A stretch of 64,000 bases of DNA. It comes from Stakelama pacifica (GTDB lineage: Bacteria > Pseudomonadota > Alphaproteobacteria > Sphingomonadales > Sphingomonadaceae). Made by a program: the position numbers and the translations under genes. Where the stretch lies: assembly GCF_004361835.1 (NCBI RefSeq), contig NZ_SNWD01000001.1:434001-498000 (forward strand), written 5' to 3'. Position 1 is the first letter of the stretch. Every line of letters starts with the position of its first letter. Below are positions 26,520 to 35,655 of this stretch, piece after piece. Under the pieces are notes generated by a model. The model searched no databases, was not told the origin of the DNA, and saw only the letters and a program-made list of their open reading frames with translations.

Positions 26520-27107
26520 TCACATCTCCAAGTCAGTTTCATAAACCGATCTGATCCAGTTGGGCAGGCGCGGCAATGCGAAGACCAGTCGCCCGTTCGC
26601 GAATGTCAGGCAATGGCTCGGCGGTTCGTTGAGACGCGAATTGTCGAAGACCATGCCGCGATCTGCTTTAAGGACCGCGGTGCGAATGAACGGTGCGCCA
26701 CGCGCATAATAGGCACGAATCTTGTCCTCGGGGACAATATGTCGGCCTTCCTCGACCCGCGTACCGACACGCGCCACAGAAAGGTCGGGCGTATCGACGC
26801 CGACATGCATCACGATGACGGTAAAGCCTTTGGTTCGTGCTTCGTCGATCAGTTCAAGCTTGGAGGGATGCGAGAAGACGGTTTCGGTCGCGAAATCGCG
26901 ACCTCGAGAAAGATAATCATCTCGGCGCGAAGACGCGATCCTGGCCGCTTCGTAAGAAGCGGCTGGAGAGGGATCGCGCAGTTCGTCGCGCTGGATGATG
27001 TCTGCGTTGATGAATGGTCCTGCGAAACTTGGTGCTACGCGGGTCTGGTAGAGGGTCGACTTGCCGGCGCCGTTCGGCCCGGCAAGCACGATCATCGTCG
27101 GCGTCAT
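26520..27107 (-). CDS. Zeta-toxin-like P-loop kinase, toxin of a TA pair
   Basis: 195 residues. Walker A is VLAGPNGAGKST (about 7-18), followed by FINADIIQRDE (about 32-42), an ETVFSHPSKLELIDEARTKGF segment and FTVIVMHVGVDTP, as in zeta toxin/UDP-GlcNAc kinase-like proteins. Zeta toxins phosphorylate UDP-N-acetylglucosamine; whether this one does is unknown. Its start overlaps the antitoxin stop as ATGA. Intact. Confidence 0.8.
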   Translation of the reverse strand: MTPTMIVLAGPNGAGKSTLYQTRVAPSFAGPFINADIIQRDELRDPSPAASYEAARIASSRRDDYLSRGRDFATETVFSHPSKLELIDEARTKGFTVIVMHVGVDTPDLSVARVGTRVEEGRHIVPEDKIRAYYARGAPFIRTAVLKADRGMVFDNSRLNEPPSHCLTFANGRLVFALPRLPNWIRSVYETDLEM

Positions 27108-27460
27108 GCCTTATGCGCGGCCTTCTCACGCACGAGATTGCCGGCTGCATCAAGGCCAACACCTTGTCCAAGCTGCCGCCGCCGGGCAAAGAAAGCGTCT
27201 TCATCTGATCCCGGCTGCGCCATCTTCTCGACAAAGCTGTCGAGCCAGACATCCTTTTCCTCATCAGTGAGGTCGATTGTCTCGATGTCGCCAGCGAGCG
27301 CAGCGGTGATACGGGCATGATCGAAATTGCCCGATTTCTCGATAGCGCGACCTATGCGTACCCAATGCGCGATCTGGCCAGCAATCGAGCGGCTCTGTAA
27401 CTCGGACTCACGACGCACGATTTTCATGATGTCGTCAGCAAGTTTGATGGACTGGGGCAT
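27104..27460 (-). CDS. ParD-like antitoxin partner
   Basis: 118 residues. The N-terminus MPQSIKLADDIMKIVRRESELQSRSIAGQIAHWVRIGRAIEKSG has the pattern of ParD-like/ribbon-helix-helix antitoxins, followed by an acidic region (IDLTDEEKDVWLDSFVEKM) and a tail that likely binds the toxin. GGAGGTGACCT precedes the ATG. A palindrome 20 nt upstream fits autoregulation. It overlaps the zeta-like gene by 4 nt. Confidence 0.75.
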   Translation of the reverse strand: MPQSIKLADDIMKIVRRESELQSRSIAGQIAHWVRIGRAIEKSGNFDHARITAALAGDIETIDLTDEEKDVWLDSFVEKMAQPGSDEDAFFARRRQLGQGVGLDAAGNLVREKAAHKA

Positions 27461-27479
27461 AGGTCACCTCCAGCCCGTG

Positions 27480-27498
27480 AGGTAGCATTTTGCTACCT
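27480..27498. promoter_or_regulatory. Palindromic operator upstream of the TA pair
   Basis: AGGTAGCA (27,480-27,487), TTT, TGCTACCT (27,491-27,498): a perfect 8-bp-arm palindrome 20 nt before the antitoxin ATG on the minus strand. It is the expected binding site for the antitoxin N-terminal domain. Confidence 0.65.
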
Positions 27499-27543
27499 GA
27501 CTTTCAAGCGCGTCGTGCAAAGTTGTATCAAAGCGCGGCACGG

Positions 27544-27935
27544 CGGGAAGATGTCGGAGATCGGGATCGCCTGTTCAGCGCTCACCTCATCCGGCAATTT
27601 CACCAGTCCGATATTGGCATAGGGAATGCGCGCTTTTTCGGCCTGCAGCCCGTCGAAACCGGCCGCTGCCTCAGGCCCATTAAAAAAGGCTGTGCCCGCC
27701 CGCTTCCAGATTGCGGACATGATGGCCGACCTGTTCGACAATGCCGACGCAGAATGCGCCCTTCTTTCATATCGGCGAAGCTGCCCCGCACAAAGTGCAG
27801 GTCCGTACCGCAAATCGCCGAGGAGGTCAGCCGAATGACCGAATCGGCAGGTTCGCGGATCTGGGGTTCGGGGACGTCGTCCATGCGAATGTCGCCGACG
27901 CGGTGCCAGACTACTGCCTTGATGGATATCTCCAT
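27544..27935 (-). pseudogene. Zinc alcohol dehydrogenase remnant
   Basis: From the ATG at 27,933-27,935 the frame reads MEISIKAVVWHRVGDIRMDDVPEP...SAICGTDLHFVRGSFADMKEGRIL, a clear medium-chain zinc dehydrogenase N-terminus. Homology then jumps to another frame near 27,696 (GTAFFNGPEAAAGFDGLQAEKARIPYANIGLVKLPDEVS...SDIFP) and stops at about 27,544. About 60 residues in the middle, including the GHE zinc ligand region, and the whole cofactor domain are missing. Deletion plus frameshift plus truncation make it non-functional. A full-length relative lies at 50,746. Confidence 0.85.
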
Positions 27936-28044
27936 TTGCGTGAGAATCCAAAGCGAAGGCGTGGCCCGCCTTCCCCGGACTAAACCGAGTGAATCGAACG
28001 ACGCGGCGTGTCGGACAAAAGTCGCGCCGGAACCGATGCCCCCC

Positions 28045-30480
28045 TTATCGGCGCTCTTCAAAGGTGCGCGCCGATATCGGAAGCGAGATCGTGCAGCGCA
28101 CTCCGTCTTCGCCGAACGCATAGCTGGTTTCGGCGCGCAGCTGATAGGGCAGTGCCTGTTCGATCAGCTCGCGCCCCTGCCCGTTGCGCGTAATGGTATC
28201 GTGGTCGATCGGGACGCCGCTTTCGCGCCATTCCACGTCCAGTCGCGGTTCGCCTTCCCCGTTCGCCGCGGCCAGCGCCCAGCGGACGGAGAGCGTCGCG
28301 CCCTCATGGCGGAACGCGCCATATTTGGCGGCATTGGTCGCCAGCTCGTGCAGCGCCATCGCAAGCGTCTGCACAGTGGAAGAGCGCAGCCGCACGCCCG
28401 CGGGGCCGGCCAGCGACACTCGCTCCATCGGCGCGTTCATCCCCTCCAGCTCGTTGCGCACCAGCATATCGAACGCTACCCGCTCATCGTCTTTCAGCCG
28501 TGACAACAGCCCCTGAATCCGTGCCAGCGCCTGGAGCCGGTCGGAAAAGCGCGCGTCGAACTCCGCCAGATCGCGCGACCCGCTCAGCGTTTTCGCGGCG
28601 ATGCTGCGCACCACGCCGATCAGGTTGCGCGTGCGGTGCTGCAATTCAGCGATCAGGATATTCTGGCGGCTCTCCCATTCGCGCCGCCCGGTCACATCGA
28701 TCATCGCGCCGATCATGCGCAGCGGCTGCCCTTCGCGATCATAGAAGAACCGTCCGCGCGCATGCAGCCAGCGCACCGTACCATCCGGGTGCAGCGAGCG
28801 GAATTCATGCTCATATTCCTTCTTGTCCGCCATCGCTTCGTGCACCTTCGCCTCGGTTTCTTCGCGATCGTCGGGATGGAGGCGACCTGACCAGACATCA
28901 TAGCTCGGTGTGACCTCGCCCACGCCATAGCCTTCCATACGAAAATGTTCGTCGGACCAGTGGATGTCGCCGGTGCGCACATTCCAGTCCCACAGGCCGA
29001 GATGTCCTACCTCGACCGCGCTGCGCAACCGCTCCTCGCTGCGGCGCAGATCCTCGCCCGCGTCGAGCCGTTCGATCAGGTCGGCCGACAACCGGGCGAG
29101 CACGTCGAAAAAGCGCAGCTCCGCCGCGCCCGGCACATGCCTGCGCTGCCAGTGGGTCGACAACATGCCAACAATCTGCCCGCTATGCGCGCGAAGGGGG
29201 GTAGTTTGCACCGATCGGATGCCCGATTTGTCATAGGCTTCGCGCTCCGCCGGACCCGCAGGGTCTGCCGCGACATCGGTGACGATGACGCGTTCCTGCC
29301 TGCGCAGCGCCTGACCGCAAACGCTGTCGCCCGACGCATCGACGTGTTGCCAACAATCGACCGAAACCGGATGGAGACCGCAGCTTGCCTGCAATTTCAA
29401 CGTGCCGCTATCCCGATCGAGCAGCTGCAGGCTCGCCGCATCCGACTGCATCAGCGCGCGTGCGGCATCGACGATACGATCGTACAGATATTGCGGCGCA
29501 TGATCGCCGACCAGCAGCGTGCTGACCTCCTGCAACTGCTGCATGGCGGCAAGATCGGCCTTGGTTCGCGCTTCGCTCCGGCGCAGCGCATCCTCCGCCT
29601 TTCTGCGCTCGGTCACGTCCTGCCCGATCTTCATGAAACCGGTGCCCTCGCCCGCCAGCGCGATCATCTGTCCGTCGATAAAGACCGGCGTGCCGTCCTT
29701 CGCTACATGCCAGCGCACATCGGCAACCTTGCCGTCCCGCCCGGCAGCTCCGATTTCCTGTGCCGGTCGGCCGGATTCGCGATCCCGCGGGGTGAACAGC
29801 ATCTCGGTCGTCCGCCCGATCGCTTCGTGCGCGTTCCATCCGAAGACCGCTTGCGCGCCTGCCGGCCATGCCGTGATCGTGCCGTTGGTATCTGTAAGGA
29901 AAATCGCGTGATCGCGCGCATTTTCGACGATCAGCCGATATTGTTCGTCAGCAACGCGAAGGTCGTTCAGCTTTTTCAGCCGGTCGACCACCGGTCCCAG
30001 CACCATGGCATAGATGCGCAGAAATTCGATTTCCTCTTCGCCGAAATTTCGCTGCGTCTTGGAATCGACCTGAAGCACGCCATAGGGTTCGCGTCCCGGA
30101 AACAATATCGGCACATTGACCAGCGCAACAACGCCTTCATCGCGCATAAAGGCCGGAAAATCGAACCGGCCATCCTGTCGGATATCGTTTGTGACGAGCG
30201 GTTCGCCGCTATGAATCGCATAAGCTTCGGACGAGCGCTGATGAAGGTCGATCCACGCTTTGCCCACGACATCGTGGGACCAGCCGACCCCTGCCCGCAC
30301 CAGTGCACGGTTGCTCCTGCGATCGATCTCCAGAATTTTGGCGAGATCGGTGCCCAGCGCTTCGCCGATCAGCCGACATCCCTCGGTCAGGATTTCCTGC
30401 AAATCTTCGCTGTCGAGGATGAAATCGCCGAACTTTGCCAGAACCTGCTGACGCCTGAGCAATTCCCGCTTTTCGGCCAT
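28045..30480 (-). CDS. GAF/PAS sensor histidine kinase, HWE family
   Basis: 811 residues from the ATG at 30,480; a TTG start at 30,552 would add 24. Domains in order: GAF (about 10-170), PAS/PAC (180-295), a second GAF (320-480), PAS/PAC (490-605), then an HWE kinase domain beginning ILIAELQHRTRNLIGVVRS with the phosphorylated His and continuing ALHELATNAAKYGA and a final WRE motif (VEWRESGVP). No membrane segment, so cytosolic. Last gene of the 35,585-28,045 signalling run, 102 nt after the Crp/Fnr gene. It likely feeds a light, redox or stress signal to a response regulator. Confidence 0.88.
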   Translation of the reverse strand: MAEKRELLRRQQVLAKFGDFILDSEDLQEILTEGCRLIGEALGTDLAKILEIDRRSNRALVRAGVGWSHDVVGKAWIDLHQRSSEAYAIHSGEPLVTNDIRQDGRFDFPAFMRDEGVVALVNVPILFPGREPYGVLQVDSKTQRNFGEEEIEFLRIYAMVLGPVVDRLKKLNDLRVADEQYRLIVENARDHAIFLTDTNGTITAWPAGAQAVFGWNAHEAIGRTTEMLFTPRDRESGRPAQEIGAAGRDGKVADVRWHVAKDGTPVFIDGQMIALAGEGTGFMKIGQDVTERRKAEDALRRSEARTKADLAAMQQLQEVSTLLVGDHAPQYLYDRIVDAARALMQSDAASLQLLDRDSGTLKLQASCGLHPVSVDCWQHVDASGDSVCGQALRRQERVIVTDVAADPAGPAEREAYDKSGIRSVQTTPLRAHSGQIVGMLSTHWQRRHVPGAAELRFFDVLARLSADLIERLDAGEDLRRSEERLRSAVEVGHLGLWDWNVRTGDIHWSDEHFRMEGYGVGEVTPSYDVWSGRLHPDDREETEAKVHEAMADKKEYEHEFRSLHPDGTVRWLHARGRFFYDREGQPLRMIGAMIDVTGRREWESRQNILIAELQHRTRNLIGVVRSIAAKTLSGSRDLAEFDARFSDRLQALARIQGLLSRLKDDERVAFDMLVRNELEGMNAPMERVSLAGPAGVRLRSSTVQTLAMALHELATNAAKYGAFRHEGATLSVRWALAAANGEGEPRLDVEWRESGVPIDHDTITRNGQGRELIEQALPYQLRAETSYAFGEDGVRCTISLPISARTFEERR

Positions 30481-30582
30481 GGCATCAGCGTCCAGAAGTT
30501 TCGGATCGGTTCGCGCGTCCGCATGATCGCAGGCTGCGCAGCTTCTGTCCAATCCACCGTGGCGATGCGCTTTTCCGAAGAA

Positions 30583-31305
30583 TCAGCAACCGCCCCATAT
30601 GCGGACCGGACTTCTGCCGATCATGCTGCCCAGCGCATCGGGATCGGTGATCGTCAGCGTCCCGCCTGCCAGCACCAGATGCCCCTGGCGCCGCGAAAGC
30701 TGGATCATGCGGTTCACATGCACCGATGTCAGGCCGAGCGCATCGGCCAGCACTTCCTGCGTCAGCGGCATGGGAATGCTGTTGTCGCTGGTAATGCCCG
30801 CCAGCTGCATTCGTTCGAGCACTTCGAGGAACAGATCGTGCAGCCGCTCCTGCGCGTTCAGTCGTCCCAGCCGCGTGATCGCGCTCAGCAGATAGGCCTC
30901 TTCGATCGCTCTGCTCACCGCATATGCGATTCCCAGCGGTGCATCGGGCGCGCCGCGCGGCGCGGTGCAATATTGCACATCAGTGATCGCCAAGATGGTG
31001 GAGGCGGTGCAGGGGTCGGGATGGCGGCACAGGCCGATCAGATCGCCGGGGAGGAGGAAGTTGATGAGCTGCCGCCGTCCGTCGGGCAGCACGCGCACCC
31101 GCGCTGCCCATCCGCGCAGGATCAGCAGCGGTTCGGTAATCACTTCGCCCTCCGCCACGACTTCACGGCGCGCCTGCGCACTGCGGCGGCGGCGCAGCGA
31201 TGCGTTCAGTTCGGATTGTGCGGCTTCGTCAAGGGCGGCCAGCCGGTTGAGGCGGGTCAGCGCAGGTTCGTTCGACACGTCGGGCAAGGGCGTGGGCGCG
31301 CTCAC
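30583..31305 (-). CDS. Crp/Fnr-family regulator
   Basis: 240 residues from GTG at 31,303-31,305, in a GTGA overlap with the response regulator. The cyclic-nucleotide-binding-like fold has VVAEGEVITEPLLILRGWAARVRVLPDGRRQLINFLLPGDLIGL (about 50-95). The C-terminal helix-turn-helix is PLTQEVLADALGLTSVHVNRMIQLSRRQGHL. No Cys cluster of FNR type at the N-terminus. A clear paralogue lies at 53,010. Confidence 0.85.
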   Translation of the reverse strand: MSAPTPLPDVSNEPALTRLNRLAALDEAAQSELNASLRRRRSAQARREVVAEGEVITEPLLILRGWAARVRVLPDGRRQLINFLLPGDLIGLCRHPDPCTASTILAITDVQYCTAPRGAPDAPLGIAYAVSRAIEEAYLLSAITRLGRLNAQERLHDLFLEVLERMQLAGITSDNSIPMPLTQEVLADALGLTSVHVNRMIQLSRRQGHLVLAGGTLTITDPDALGSMIGRSPVRIWGGC

Positions 31306-31682
31306 GAACCGGGTGCGTCGACGAGCGCCGTCAGCGTCTCGATGACTTCGCGTTCGGAAAACGGCTTGGCCACGCGCGGCAGCGTTCCGCAATCCTCCGG
31401 TATGGCCCAGTCGTCATATCCGGTCAAAAACATGCAGGCCACTCCCCGCTCGACCAGCGACCGGGCCAGTGGATAGGTCAATTCGCCTGCCAGATTCACA
31501 TCCAGAATCGCGGCATCGATCCCTTCGGCCTCTCCGGCCAGTCGCGTTGCGCCCGGAAGGTCGCCGACCGGGCCGATGATAATCACCCCCTCCTGCTCAA
31601 GCAGCCGCCTGATATCGGAGGCAATGAAATATTCGTCTTCGGCGACCAGAACGCGCTTATCGGCCAAAGGGTTGCCCATCAT
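31302..31682 (-). CDS. Single-domain response regulator
   Basis: 126 residues, receiver domain only: acidic pair in VLVAEDEYFIA, phosphoacceptor Asp in AAILDVNLAGE (about residue 59), FLTGYDD and the conserved Lys in RVAKPFSE. Lacking an output domain, it probably relays phosphate or inhibits a kinase by competition. It lies between the giant HWE kinase and the Crp/Fnr gene and overlaps the latter by 4 nt. Confidence 0.9.
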   Translation of the reverse strand: MMGNPLADKRVLVAEDEYFIASDIRRLLEQEGVIIIGPVGDLPGATRLAGEAEGIDAAILDVNLAGELTYPLARSLVERGVACMFLTGYDDWAIPEDCGTLPRVAKPFSEREVIETLTALVDAPGS

Positions 31683-31712
31683 CTACCTTTCTTTCAGGCA
31701 ACCTGCCCGATG

Positions 31713-34700
31713 CTATTCGAGCGCAAGCCCGATCGAGCATCGAACGCCGCCCCCCAAAAATTCCAGGCGCGTTTCTGCCCCCAGTCGATAGGGCAGTGCT
31801 TCCTCAATCAATTCGCGTCCGAATCCCCCTTTGCGGGGTTCGACCGAGACCGCGGGCACGCCCTGTTCGCGCCAGATAAACCGGAGATGGCGAATGCCGC
31901 TTTGATCCAGGTTGGTCTCCCAGTTTATAATCAGCCTGGCCTCGGCGTGCAAAAGCGCCCCGTATTTCAATGAATTGGTCGTCAGCTCGTGAATGGCCAG
32001 CCCGAACAGCTCGGCCGTGGCGGGGGTGAGCGCCACTTCCGGTCCCCCAATCTCTGCCGCCTCGTCGTTTACGACCCCGACGCTCAGCAATTCGTCGCGG
32101 ATCATATTTTCCAGATCGACCTCGCCGCTCGCATCCTGGGTGATGACCACCTGCGTGCGGGCAAGCGCGTCGAGCCGCCCGCGAAAATGGTCGGCGAGCG
32201 CCTCCATGTCCCCGCTCGAATCCACGGTGCGCGAAAATACCGATCGCACCACGGTCAGCATGTTGCGCACCCGGTGCTGCAATTCGGCGACCAGCACCCG
32301 CTGGCGATCCTGCAACTCGCGCAGCTCGTGAATATCGGTCGACGTGCCGAGCCATTCGAGAATCTCAGCCTCGCGATTGCGCACCGGCGATGCCCGCGTC
32401 TTGAACCAGCGATATTCGCCCGAAGCGGAGCGGATCCGCCCCTCCATGGTCAGTTGCCCCTCGGCCGCCGCTCCTTTCCAGAAGGCGAGCGCGCTGTCGC
32501 GATCCTCGGGGTGAAGCGCATTGAGCCAGCCCAGCCCCTGCGCCGCCTCTGCCGACTGGCCGGTAAATGCCAGCCATTGCGGGCTCGCCCAGGTCCAATG
32601 GCCCCCGCTCGCCGATCGCCAGACGAGCTGCGGCATGCCTTCGATCAGCAATTGCAGACGGCGTTCGCTTGCCCGCAGCGCCTGTTCCGCCTCATGCCGC
32701 GCGGTCATATCGGTGGCGGTGCCCAGCCATTCGACAATATGGCCTTCGTCATCCAGCATCGGCACGGCGCGCGACAGCGTCCAGCTGAACGTTCCGTCGA
32801 TATTGCGGACGCGATGTTCGTGGACGAACGGCTTTTTCCCGGCGATCGCCTCGTCGATCGCGGCGCGGATGGTCGCCCGGTCCTCTTCAGCGATATAGGA
32901 TTCCATCCAGTCGGTGGACGGTTCGGGCATATCCTCCAGAAAGTCGCGCCCGGCGAGATAGCGCATCTCTTCCCAGTCGGGCGACATGCGATATGCCGCC
33001 TCGCAGCTCGAATTCATAAAGACGCGGAACCGCTCCTCGCTGGTGCGAAGCGCCTTTTGCGCCTTCAGCACATCGGTAAGGTCGGTAAAGGTCAGGACCG
33101 CGCCCTGAATATAATTGTCGGTATTGCGGTACGGCAGCACCCGGACGGCATAATGCCGGTCCTGATCCTTATCGACGACCTGCCGTTCGATGGGCACGAG
33201 CTTGCGCAGCACCATGCGCACATCATCGACCAGTTCGGGATAGCAAAGCCGCGATACGACATGGTCGAGCGGCCGCCCGACATCATTCTCCAGCAAATGC
33301 AGGACGTCGGTCGCGGCGGGCGTGAAGTTGCGGATACACAGGTCGGAGTCGAGAAACACCGTCGCGATCTGCGTCGATTCGAGCAGGTTTTTCAGGTCGG
33401 AATTGGTCCGACCCAGTTCGGACACACGATTGGCCAGTTCGCCGTTTACCGTCTGCAATTCCTCATTGACCGATTGCAGTTCCTCCTTGGAAGTCTCCAG
33501 CTCCTCATTGGCCGATTGCAGCTCTTCGTTGATCGACTGATATTCCTCGTTCGAGGATTTCAGCTCTTCATTGGTCGATTCCTGTTCCTCGATCGTCGCC
33601 TGCAACCGTTCGCGGGTCAGACGAAGCTCGGCCTCCAGCGCGCTGACATGCTCGTCGCTGTCACCGCCACCGCCGCCCCAGCCGCCATCCTGCGGCACGA
33701 TGCCCAGATCCTGAAACAGCACGACGAATGATCGCACTTTTTCGTCGCCGATCGGTTCGACGACGATCGTGACGCCATAGCTTTGATCGTCCTGCCGGAT
33801 CACCATGCGCGGCATTTCGACCCGCCGCCCCTGGGCGATGGCACGGGTCAGCGCGGACCCGACATCCAGCCGCAGGTCGCGATGCACCAGACTGTTGAGG
33901 TTCAGCGTCGGCGCGCCCGGACTGGGCTCGATATAGCGTCCGGTTCGCCCGGAAAAATGCAGCACATCGCCATGCGCATCGACCACCAGATAGGCGGGCG
34001 CATAGCGTTCGGCCATGGCCTCTGCCTGTCGGCTGATCGAGCTGCTCAGCCGCCCGGTCGGGTTGTGCCGCGCCGTCTCGGACGGATCGGCCGCCTTGCT
34101 GCGCGACGTCAGCGGAAAGTCGGGGATGATGCGATTTGCTGTCTCGGCCCGTCGAAACAGCCGGCTCTTGCGATCGACGGGCGCGAACAGCCGGGCGTGG
34201 CGCGTGACATTTTCCGCCGATCCCAGGAACAGGATGCCGCCCGGCTTCAGCGCGAAATGGAAAATCGGCAGGACGCGGTTCTGCATTTCCGAATTGAGAT
34301 AGATCAGCAGGTTGCGGCACGACAAAATGTCGAGCCGCGAAAAGGGCGCGTCCTTGACGATGCTATGAGGGGAGAAGATGCACATTTCGCGCAGCTCCTT
34401 CTTCACGCAATAGGTCGCGCCCTCCGGGATGAACCAGCGTTTCAGCCGGTCGGGGCGCACCTGATCGCGGATCGCCTCGCTATACCGGCCCGCCCGTGCA
34501 AGGCCGAGCGCGCGCGCGTCGAGATCGGTCGCAAAAATCTGCACATCGGGTGGACGGTCGATCGTCGCCATATGCTCGCGCAACAGGATCGCAATCGAAT
34601 AGGCCTCCTCCCCGGTCGCGCAGCCGAGCACCCATACGCGTAGCTGATCGTTCGGCCCCTTGCCTTCGAACAAGGCCGGGATTTCGCGTTCCAGCGCCTC

Positions 34701-35585
34701 GAACTCTTCGGGATCGCGAAAAAATTGCGTTACCCCGATCAGCAGGTCCTGAAACAGATTCTGGACCTCCTGCGGCTCGCCGCGCAGCCGTTCGATATAA
34801 TCCGTCAGCCGGTCGATCTGCAGCACCTGCATCCGTCGCTGCACCCGGCGAACAAAGGTGCCGCGCTTATAGCCGTGAAAATCATGGCCGGTGACGTTGC
34901 GCAGCGCAGCGACGATCGTGCCGATCTGCCCCTCGATCTCGCGCGGCATCCGGTCGGTATCCAGCGCCTGCGCGCCCGCGAGATTCGCTGCGTAGCGCGC
35001 GATTTCGCCCGGCATCCGCGCCACCGCGACGTGCAGATCGGCAACCGGCGCCGGCCCGACAGCGGCTTCGCCCGTCACCTGCGCATCATCGGCCTGAGCG
35101 ATGCTCAGCCCGCCGAATTTCTTCAGCGCCGCGACCCCGGCGCTTCCCTCGGCGCCGTTCGCGGCAAGGATCACCGCGACCGCGCGCTCATGCGCGTGGC
35201 GGGCGAGCGAGATCAGCATCGAATCGACCGATCCACGCCCCGCCGGACCGTCGCTCGCCGTCACCCGGATAGCGTCTTCGACGAAGGTCACGATCTCGTC
35301 AGGCGCTGCGACCAGAATAGCGCCGCGTTCAAGGCGCGCGCCGTCTTCGGCACGGCGGACCGCCTTGCCGTGCCGCCCGACAAGCTTTTCCATCACCGTT
35401 TCGAGCGGAAGCGCGCCTTCCGACGACAGCGCGACAACGAACGCGGCGTCGGTCTCGGCGCCCAGGTTCGCGAAGAAGGTCTCGAGCGCCTGCATGGAAG
35501 CGCCGCCCGAACCGATCCCGACGATCACCGCCGGCCGGTCGGAGCGCTGCGTCCGCTGCTTCTTCCTGATGCTTTGATTGGGCAC
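31713..35585 (-). CDS. CheB-CheR-PAS-HWE histidine kinase fusion
   Basis: 1,290 residues from a GTG with AGGA upstream. Order: CheB-like domain (about 15-190), CheR methyltransferase (about 205-475; SAM loop VLGCATGEEAYS), linker with a PAS-like domain (about 520-640), a long coiled coil of EEL-x-SxNEE repeats (about 665-735), three PAS domains (about 740-1,085) and an HWE kinase core (VLVAELQHRVRNMLTVVRS, IHELTTNSLKYGA, IWREQGVP). The CheB part looks inactive: the catalytic His of the usual QHL segment is replaced in VVALSSEG and the Asp of the SDG/DDG segment is Glu in ANGAEGSAG. It is likely a methylation- or scaffold-linked stress/chemosensory hub. Confidence 0.87.
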   Translation of the reverse strand: MPNQSIRKKQRTQRSDRPAVIVGIGSGGASMQALETFFANLGAETDAAFVVALSSEGALPLETVMEKLVGRHGKAVRRAEDGARLERGAILVAAPDEIVTFVEDAIRVTASDGPAGRGSVDSMLISLARHAHERAVAVILAANGAEGSAGVAALKKFGGLSIAQADDAQVTGEAAVGPAPVADLHVAVARMPGEIARYAANLAGAQALDTDRMPREIEGQIGTIVAALRNVTGHDFHGYKRGTFVRRVQRRMQVLQIDRLTDYIERLRGEPQEVQNLFQDLLIGVTQFFRDPEEFEALEREIPALFEGKGPNDQLRVWVLGCATGEEAYSIAILLREHMATIDRPPDVQIFATDLDARALGLARAGRYSEAIRDQVRPDRLKRWFIPEGATYCVKKELREMCIFSPHSIVKDAPFSRLDILSCRNLLIYLNSEMQNRVLPIFHFALKPGGILFLGSAENVTRHARLFAPVDRKSRLFRRAETANRIIPDFPLTSRSKAADPSETARHNPTGRLSSSISRQAEAMAERYAPAYLVVDAHGDVLHFSGRTGRYIEPSPGAPTLNLNSLVHRDLRLDVGSALTRAIAQGRRVEMPRMVIRQDDQSYGVTIVVEPIGDEKVRSFVVLFQDLGIVPQDGGWGGGGGDSDEHVSALEAELRLTRERLQATIEEQESTNEELKSSNEEYQSINEELQSANEELETSKEELQSVNEELQTVNGELANRVSELGRTNSDLKNLLESTQIATVFLDSDLCIRNFTPAATDVLHLLENDVGRPLDHVVSRLCYPELVDDVRMVLRKLVPIERQVVDKDQDRHYAVRVLPYRNTDNYIQGAVLTFTDLTDVLKAQKALRTSEERFRVFMNSSCEAAYRMSPDWEEMRYLAGRDFLEDMPEPSTDWMESYIAEEDRATIRAAIDEAIAGKKPFVHEHRVRNIDGTFSWTLSRAVPMLDDEGHIVEWLGTATDMTARHEAEQALRASERRLQLLIEGMPQLVWRSASGGHWTWASPQWLAFTGQSAEAAQGLGWLNALHPEDRDSALAFWKGAAAEGQLTMEGRIRSASGEYRWFKTRASPVRNREAEILEWLGTSTDIHELRELQDRQRVLVAELQHRVRNMLTVVRSVFSRTVDSSGDMEALADHFRGRLDALARTQVVITQDASGEVDLENMIRDELLSVGVVNDEAAEIGGPEVALTPATAELFGLAIHELTTNSLKYGALLHAEARLIINWETNLDQSGIRHLRFIWREQGVPAVSVEPRKGGFGRELIEEALPYRLGAETRLEFLGGGVRCSIGLALE

Positions 35586-35655
35586 GCAATTCCTGTTCAA
35601 TCCAATGTCATTCGGAAGCCTAAGCAACGTATGAGGGACGAAGATAGCCCCTTAC

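Noticed and set aside
28945..31476. 843-codon plus-strand frame opposite the HWE kinase and Crp/Fnr genes
   Set aside because: Composition is His/Arg/Gln-rich with no domain; it is the antisense shadow of real coding sequence in high-GC DNA.
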